A stretch of 64,000 nt of DNA from Pseudalkalibacillus decolorationis (GTDB lineage: Bacteria > Bacillota > Bacilli > Bacillales > Fictibacillaceae): the NCBI RefSeq assembly GCF_024609785.1, contig NZ_JANHJQ010000013.1:1-64000 (forward strand), in the 5' to 3' direction. The translations under genes and the position numbers were made by a program. The notes below the pieces were generated by a model. It made no database searches. It had not been told where the DNA came from and saw only the letters and a list, made by a program, of their open reading frames with translations. The stretch's first letter is position 1; each line of letters starts with the position of its first letter. Shown here piece by piece: positions 59,991 to 64,000 of this stretch.

Positions 59991-62102
59991 ATGGTATTGG
60001 ATAAGAGGCGTGCACACTTATTATCCATAATTCAACAATCTAGTACTCCGGTTCCAACAAAGGATTTAGTCGAAAAGATGCGAGTGTCCCAGCGCACCAT
60101 CTATTACGATATAGATCAGATTAATAGTTGGTTGGTAGATCAGCAAATGGAACCAATCGAAAGCATCCATGGCAAAGGCGTATTTTTATCTAATAAGTCT
60201 AGTGCCAAGGTTGCCGTTCACAATACAGAAGGATTTGATGATTGGCAGTATCAATTATCGAGACATGAGCGTGAACTGCTCATTAAGGCGAAGATTTTAC
60301 TAGAGGAACAAGAAGCATCTATGAGCAGTTTTATGGAAATTACGAGTATGAGTCGAGGTACCGTTGCGAAAGCCCTAAAGGCTATCAAGATAGAATTTAA
60401 GCAACACGGTCTAGACTTATATTATAAAAAAGGAAGCGGCTATAACCTGAGTGGCCCTGAGGAAGCGAAGAGAAGGGTGCTTTCAGACGTTTTGTCCACG
60501 GCTTTTTCACATAAAGAATGGCTGAACGTCCGGAATGAAATTCATAGAATGATTCAACCCGAAGCAGAGGTCTCATCACCTGACACTGATCAAAGAGACT
60601 CTGTAAAAAGCCTTCTTTACGAAGCAGAAAAAGAATTAGGATTGACGCTTACCGATGAGATGGTGGAGATCCTTTCCCTGCAAATCTTAATTATTATGAA
60701 GCGAATCCATTTACAGAAAGTCGTACATGTGGACACCGAAGAGAAGGAAGTCCTTCAACAGACCGAAGCCTATCAAGCGTCCCTGCTTATTACGAAAAAG
60801 CTTAAGGATTTGTGGGGGATTGATTTTCCAGATAATGAGGTTTGCTTCATTACGATGAACCTTCTCGGATCAAAGGTACAGCATGATGATTTCAGCCGAT
60901 ATACAGAACGGGAACTGACAGGGCTACAACAAGTCGTTCAACGGATGATTTCGGACTTCCAAACGTACTCCTGTGTCATATTTGACGATCGGAAGGGGCT
61001 TGAGGAGAACCTTATTTCTCATATTAAGCCGACGTATTATCGTCTGAAATATGGCGTGCGAATTGCAAATGAATTATCTGAACGTATCCAAGAAAATTAT
61101 CAGGATATCTATCATTTAACGAAACGTGTCATGTTGCACTTGGAATACTATGTAGGTCAGCCGATTCCCGATGAAGAAATCGCTTATATCACATTGCACT
61201 TTGGGGGCTGGCTCACGAAAGAAAAGAAACAAGTGGAAACGAAATTCAAAGCGATCATCGTCTGTGAAAATGGAATCGGTACTTCCAACATGCTGAGAAC
61301 ACAATTGGAAAACTTGATTGCAGGGCTGGATGTCGTTGCCACGCTTTCAATGAGGGAGTTTCGTACAACAGACTATGACGCAGATGTAATTTTTTCAACG
61401 AATTTCATCAAACCGAAAAGTATTCCAGTCATCCATGTTCCAGCGATTTTATCGAATATAGAAAAAGAGCATGTCATGCAAAGGATGAATGAACTATTCC
61501 ATACAGATAATCGATCCAAAAGCTTCACAGATCATATGCTAGATGTCATTGAAAGGCATGCTACCGTACATGAAAAAGACGACCTGAAGAGAGACTTGGT
61601 TCAGTTATTAGAAACAAAGTCACCGAGAACAAAGGAGCTAAGGAAGCCAATGCTCAATGAATTATTAACGGAAAAAACCATTCAGTTTAAAGACAAGGTA
61701 GCCAATTGGGAGGAAGCGATTCATGTCGCTGCTCAACCATTAATCGATCAAGATTCGATTCGTTCGAATTACGTTGAGGCGATGATTGAAAATGTAAAAG
61801 AGCTAGGCCCTTACATTGTGATCGCCCCACGAATTGCGATCCCACATGCTCGTCCAGAAACAGGTGTGGAACGGTTAGGGATGAGCTTATTGCGATTAAA
61901 GGAGCCTGTTTATTTCTCTGAACAAGAAAAGCACAGGGCGCAGTTGATTATCGTATTAGCTGCAATAGATAACCAAACGCATCTTAAAGCACTAGCACAG
62001 CTTACAGAGGTCTTATCAAATGAAGAGAACATTGACCGTCTGATCGCAGCCAATGATAGCGATCGTGTAATCGAATTGATCAATCAAAACGTAAAAGCTT
62101 AA
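59991..62102 (+). CDS. PRD-containing transcription regulator (BglG/MtlR-type) with EIIB and EIIA domains
   Basis: The 703-residue activator starts with an HTH (VPTKDLVEKMRVSQRTIYYDIDQI, about 17-40) and a second HTH-like segment (about 105-150). Two PTS-regulation domains with conserved His follow (about 190-295 and 300-405; HIKPTYYRLKYG, HLEYYVGQPIPDEE). Then come a EIIB-like domain (about 418-505, with Cys in IIVCENGIGTSNML) and a EIIA domain (about 555-700, with active His in RIAIPHARPETGV). Phosphorylation by HPr and the PTS should tune its activity to sugar supply. The PTS IIB and IIC genes follow directly. Confidence 0.88.
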   Translation: MVLDKRRAHLLSIIQQSSTPVPTKDLVEKMRVSQRTIYYDIDQINSWLVDQQMEPIESIHGKGVFLSNKSSAKVAVHNTEGFDDWQYQLSRHERELLIKAKILLEEQEASMSSFMEITSMSRGTVAKALKAIKIEFKQHGLDLYYKKGSGYNLSGPEEAKRRVLSDVLSTAFSHKEWLNVRNEIHRMIQPEAEVSSPDTDQRDSVKSLLYEAEKELGLTLTDEMVEILSLQILIIMKRIHLQKVVHVDTEEKEVLQQTEAYQASLLITKKLKDLWGIDFPDNEVCFITMNLLGSKVQHDDFSRYTERELTGLQQVVQRMISDFQTYSCVIFDDRKGLEENLISHIKPTYYRLKYGVRIANELSERIQENYQDIYHLTKRVMLHLEYYVGQPIPDEEIAYITLHFGGWLTKEKKQVETKFKAIIVCENGIGTSNMLRTQLENLIAGLDVVATLSMREFRTTDYDADVIFSTNFIKPKSIPVIHVPAILSNIEKEHVMQRMNELFHTDNRSKSFTDHMLDVIERHATVHEKDDLKRDLVQLLETKSPRTKELRKPMLNELLTEKTIQFKDKVANWEEAIHVAAQPLIDQDSIRSNYVEAMIENVKELGPYIVIAPRIAIPHARPETGVERLGMSLLRLKEPVYFSEQEKHRAQLIIVLAAIDNQTHLKALAQLTEVLSNEENIDRLIAANDSDRVIELINQNVKA

Positions 62103-62123
62103 AAATTAGAGGAGGAAATGGAA

Positions 62124-62390
62124 ATGAAAAAAGTATTAGTTGTGTGTGGAAATGGTTTAGGGAGCAGCATGATCGTGGAGATGAATGTGAACGCTGCATT
62201 AAAAGAAATGGGTAAAGAAGCTGATGTATCTCATACGGATCTTACAACAGCTAAAACAGAACAAGCTGATTTATTTCTAGGATCAGAGGACATTGTAGGA
62301 AGTTTAGAAGATGGAAAGAAAAATATAGTCAAGCTTAAGAACTTAATGGATAAGAATGAGCTTCGTGAAGCACTAGAAAACAATTTGTAG
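62124..62390 (+). CDS. ulaB-like: PTS ascorbate-type EIIB component
   Basis: The 88-residue EIIB has the phosphorylated Cys in VLVVCGNGLGSSMIVEM (about residue 8) and the IIB Rossmann-like pattern seen in SgaB/UlaB. It transfers phosphate from an EIIA to the incoming sugar, L-ascorbate in characterised systems. The EIIA function may be supplied by the preceding regulator's domain or by a gene beyond the window. The start is ATG 62124, 9 bases after GGAGG. Confidence 0.87.
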   Translation: MKKVLVVCGNGLGSSMIVEMNVNAALKEMGKEADVSHTDLTTAKTEQADLFLGSEDIVGSLEDGKKNIVKLKNLMDKNELREALENNL

Positions 62391-62447
62391 AGGTTGTTTA
62401 AAAAGTCCGGAGGCTAATTTAAATTTGAAACGAAAGGGGCGTTACAC

Positions 62448-63815
62448 ATGGTTGATTTAATAATGAAGGATATTTTAGGTACGCCTGCTATTCTTGTTGG
62501 ATTATTCGCATTTATAGGACTTATTGTGCAACGCAAAAATTCTGGGGATGTTGTATCAGGTACTCTTAAGACTGTAATGGGCTTTGTGATCCTTGGCGCA
62601 GGTGCAGCGGTACTTGTACAATCGTTAGACAAGTTCAGTAGTATGTTCAATGAAGCCTTTACTGTAGATGGCGTCATACCGAACAATGAAGCGATCGTTG
62701 CGTTAGCCCAAGAAAACTTTGGTACAGAAACAGCGATGATTATGTTGTTCGGTATGATTGTGAACATTATTTTAGCGCGTTTTACACCTTTCAAATATAT
62801 CTTTTTAACAGGGCATCACACGATGTTCATGGCATGTCTGGTTGCTGTTATCTTAACAACTGGAGGAATGTCCGGTGTATCTATGGTCATAATCGGTTCT
62901 ATTATTCTTGGTTCTTTAATGGTCCTTTCTCCAGCTATGCTACAACCATTCACTCGAAAAGTTACTGGTTCTGACGATTTTGCTATCGGTCACTTTGGGT
63001 CGATTGGTTATTTTGTATCGGCTATGGTTGGGAAGGCAGTTGGTAAGGGTTCGAAATCGACTGAAGAAATTAAAGTCCCTAAATCACTTGGATTTCTTCG
63101 CGATACATCCGTTTCAGTATCCTTAACGATGGTCATTCTCTTCTTCGTCGTTGCAGGTTTTGCAGGTCCTGGATTCGTTGAGGCAGAACTAAGCGGAGGG
63201 CAAAACTTCCTTGTGTTTGCCTTTATGCAAGGTCTTACTTTTGCGGCCGGTGTGTATATCATTCTTGCTGGGGTTCGAATGCTCCTTGGAGAGATTGTTC
63301 CTGCCTTTAAAGGGATTGCTGATAAAATCGTACCGAACGCTAAACCAGCGCTTGATTGTCCAGCTATTTTCCCGTTTGCGAGTAATGCCGTCATTATCGG
63401 ATTCCTCTGTAGCTTTATTGCTGGACTTGTGAGCATGCTGTTCCTACCACTATTAGGTTTAAGTGTTATCGTTCCTGGATTGGTACCTCACTTCTTCACA
63501 GGTGCAACAGCCGGTGTATTCGGAAATGCAACTGGTGGACGTAGAGGAGCAGTTATAGGTTCGATGGCTAATGGAGTAATGATCAGCTTCTTACCAGCAT
63601 TACTACTCCCAGTACTTGGATCCCTTGGTTTCAATGGGACAACGTTCGGAGATGCAGACTTTGGTGTTGTCGGGATTGTTCTGGGAAACCTTATCCGTCT
63701 AATTGAATCGAATATCCTTGTCGTCTTTGTAATATTTGGTTTACTAGCAATTCTGTTCTTGATAGGCTGGAAAACAAAGGCTAATGAGAATAGAAATAAT
63801 AATGAAGCAGCATAA
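62448..63815 (+). CDS. ulaA-like: PTS ascorbate-type EIIC transporter
   Basis: This 455-residue membrane component of the SgaT/UlaA family has about 11 transmembrane helices. It carries ILGTPAILVGLFAFIGLIVQRK, PFKYIFLTGHHTMFMA and the paired GATAGVFGNATGGRRGAVIGS loop typical of ascorbate PTS permeases. It imports and, with EIIB, phosphorylates the sugar acid. Catabolic genes such as ulaD would be expected downstream but the window ends. GAAAGGGGC precedes the ATG. Confidence 0.88.
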   Translation: MVDLIMKDILGTPAILVGLFAFIGLIVQRKNSGDVVSGTLKTVMGFVILGAGAAVLVQSLDKFSSMFNEAFTVDGVIPNNEAIVALAQENFGTETAMIMLFGMIVNIILARFTPFKYIFLTGHHTMFMACLVAVILTTGGMSGVSMVIIGSIILGSLMVLSPAMLQPFTRKVTGSDDFAIGHFGSIGYFVSAMVGKAVGKGSKSTEEIKVPKSLGFLRDTSVSVSLTMVILFFVVAGFAGPGFVEAELSGGQNFLVFAFMQGLTFAAGVYIILAGVRMLLGEIVPAFKGIADKIVPNAKPALDCPAIFPFASNAVIIGFLCSFIAGLVSMLFLPLLGLSVIVPGLVPHFFTGATAGVFGNATGGRRGAVIGSMANGVMISFLPALLLPVLGSLGFNGTTFGDADFGVVGIVLGNLIRLIESNILVVFVIFGLLAILFLIGWKTKANENRNNNEAA

Positions 63816-63863
63816 ATGGCAATAACATATTCGTACGCTTAAAGGTAGTGCGATTTATATGAA

Positions 63864-63911
63864 GAGGGCAGTCACATAAGTGTCTGCCCTCCTCTCTAGT
63901 TGCATTTTTTT
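63864..63911 (+). terminator. terminator after PTS operon
   Basis: GAGGGCAG (63864-63871) pairs with CTGCCCTC (63884-63891), followed by TCTAGTTGCATTTTTT. Its strength suggests that the PTS operon ends here. Confidence 0.8.
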
Positions 63912-64000
63912 ACACGTTAAGAAAGTATAAAAAATACTTTCTATAGTATAAGCGCAACTAAAGCGATCGCCTGCGCTAAGGCTTAGCGCTAGCCAAGTTT
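63912..64000. repeat. dispersed palindromic repeat, short form, copy 4 (cut by window end)
   Basis: Starts ACACGTTAAGAAAGTATAAA like the other copies, with one extra A in the palindrome loop, and ends GCTAGCCAAGTTT at the window edge. As with copy 2 at 21044, it begins right after a terminator. Confidence 0.87.

Noticed and set aside
1-64000. CRISPR arrays, tRNA and rRNA genes, prophage
   Set aside because: No regularly spaced direct repeats, no cloverleaf-like or rRNA sequences and no phage structural genes were seen in the window.

Overview
The window comes from a low-GC, spore-former-type member of the Bacillaceae (Bacillota). The evidence is the strong AGGAGG-type ribosome binding sites, S-box, TPP and two yybP-ykoY riboswitches, a ykoG/ykoH/PepSY locus, a Spo0M-like protein, an FbpB-like small protein, PRD-type PTS regulation and a TerC/YkoY protein. 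The species cannot be fixed from the sequence alone. About 50 intact genes are visible, mostly catabolic islands, each with its own transporter and regulator and separated by mobile-element debris and dispersed repeats.

Layout. 1-710: 3' end of a group II intron with a frameshifted reverse transcriptase. 859-6773: envelope or stress genes (OmpR-type two-component pair, two PepSY proteins, secreted alkaline phosphatase, DUF4352-like lipoprotein). 6861-9848: metNPQ methionine importer on the minus strand behind an S-box riboswitch. 10034-12895: a 46-codon small ORF, then serC-serA with a PurBox-like inverted pair upstream. 13107-13885: minus-strand unit in which a Mn2+ (yybP-ykoY) riboswitch precedes an FbpB-like small protein and a half-length Spo0M-like protein. 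14024-16700: a truncated regulator, a TnpB-only IS605-type element and the tail of an AbgB-like hydrolase. 17038-22319: M20 amidohydrolase, membrane protein, HTH regulator, glutaminase. 22668-23366: DUF4145 zinc-ribbon protein. 23807-28835: aldehyde dehydrogenase, 3-hydroxyisobutyrate-dehydrogenase-like enzyme, second M20 amidohydrolase and a DUF3100-like membrane pair. 28955-29958: second Mn2+ riboswitch in front of a TerC-family exporter. 30405-32266: secreted YHYH/excalibur repeat protein and a PH-like protein. 32441-38253: LacI regulator, aldehyde dehydrogenase, unknown 163-aa protein, 33-aa membrane peptide, Na+/solute symporter and Fe-alcohol dehydrogenase. 38554-41141: APC permease and tartrate/D-malate dehydrogenase.

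41352-48402 is the most interesting block: KDG kinase, KDPG aldolase, SSS symporter, a D-serine-dehydratase-fold PLP enzyme, an N-acyl-D-amino-acid deacylase, RidA and a convergent IclR regulator. This gene set fits uptake, deacetylation and deaminating dehydration of N-acetyl-D-glucosaminate (C1-oxidised GlcNAc), with entry into the lower Entner-Doudoroff pathway. 48757-48850 is a TPP riboswitch with no thiamine gene behind it. 49364-58303: OPT transporter, M24 peptidase, class V PLP enzyme, IclR regulator and HyuA/HyuB, tied together by a shared 17-bp palindrome at three places. 58713-59755: small secreted protein and a decayed MerR gene. 59991-63815: PRD regulator plus ascorbate-type PTS IIB and IIC.

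A roughly 93-bp palindromic repeat occurs at least four times between genes, with a related longer form at the 3' ends of metP and of the truncated regulator. All functional calls are from reading the sequence; no database search was run.
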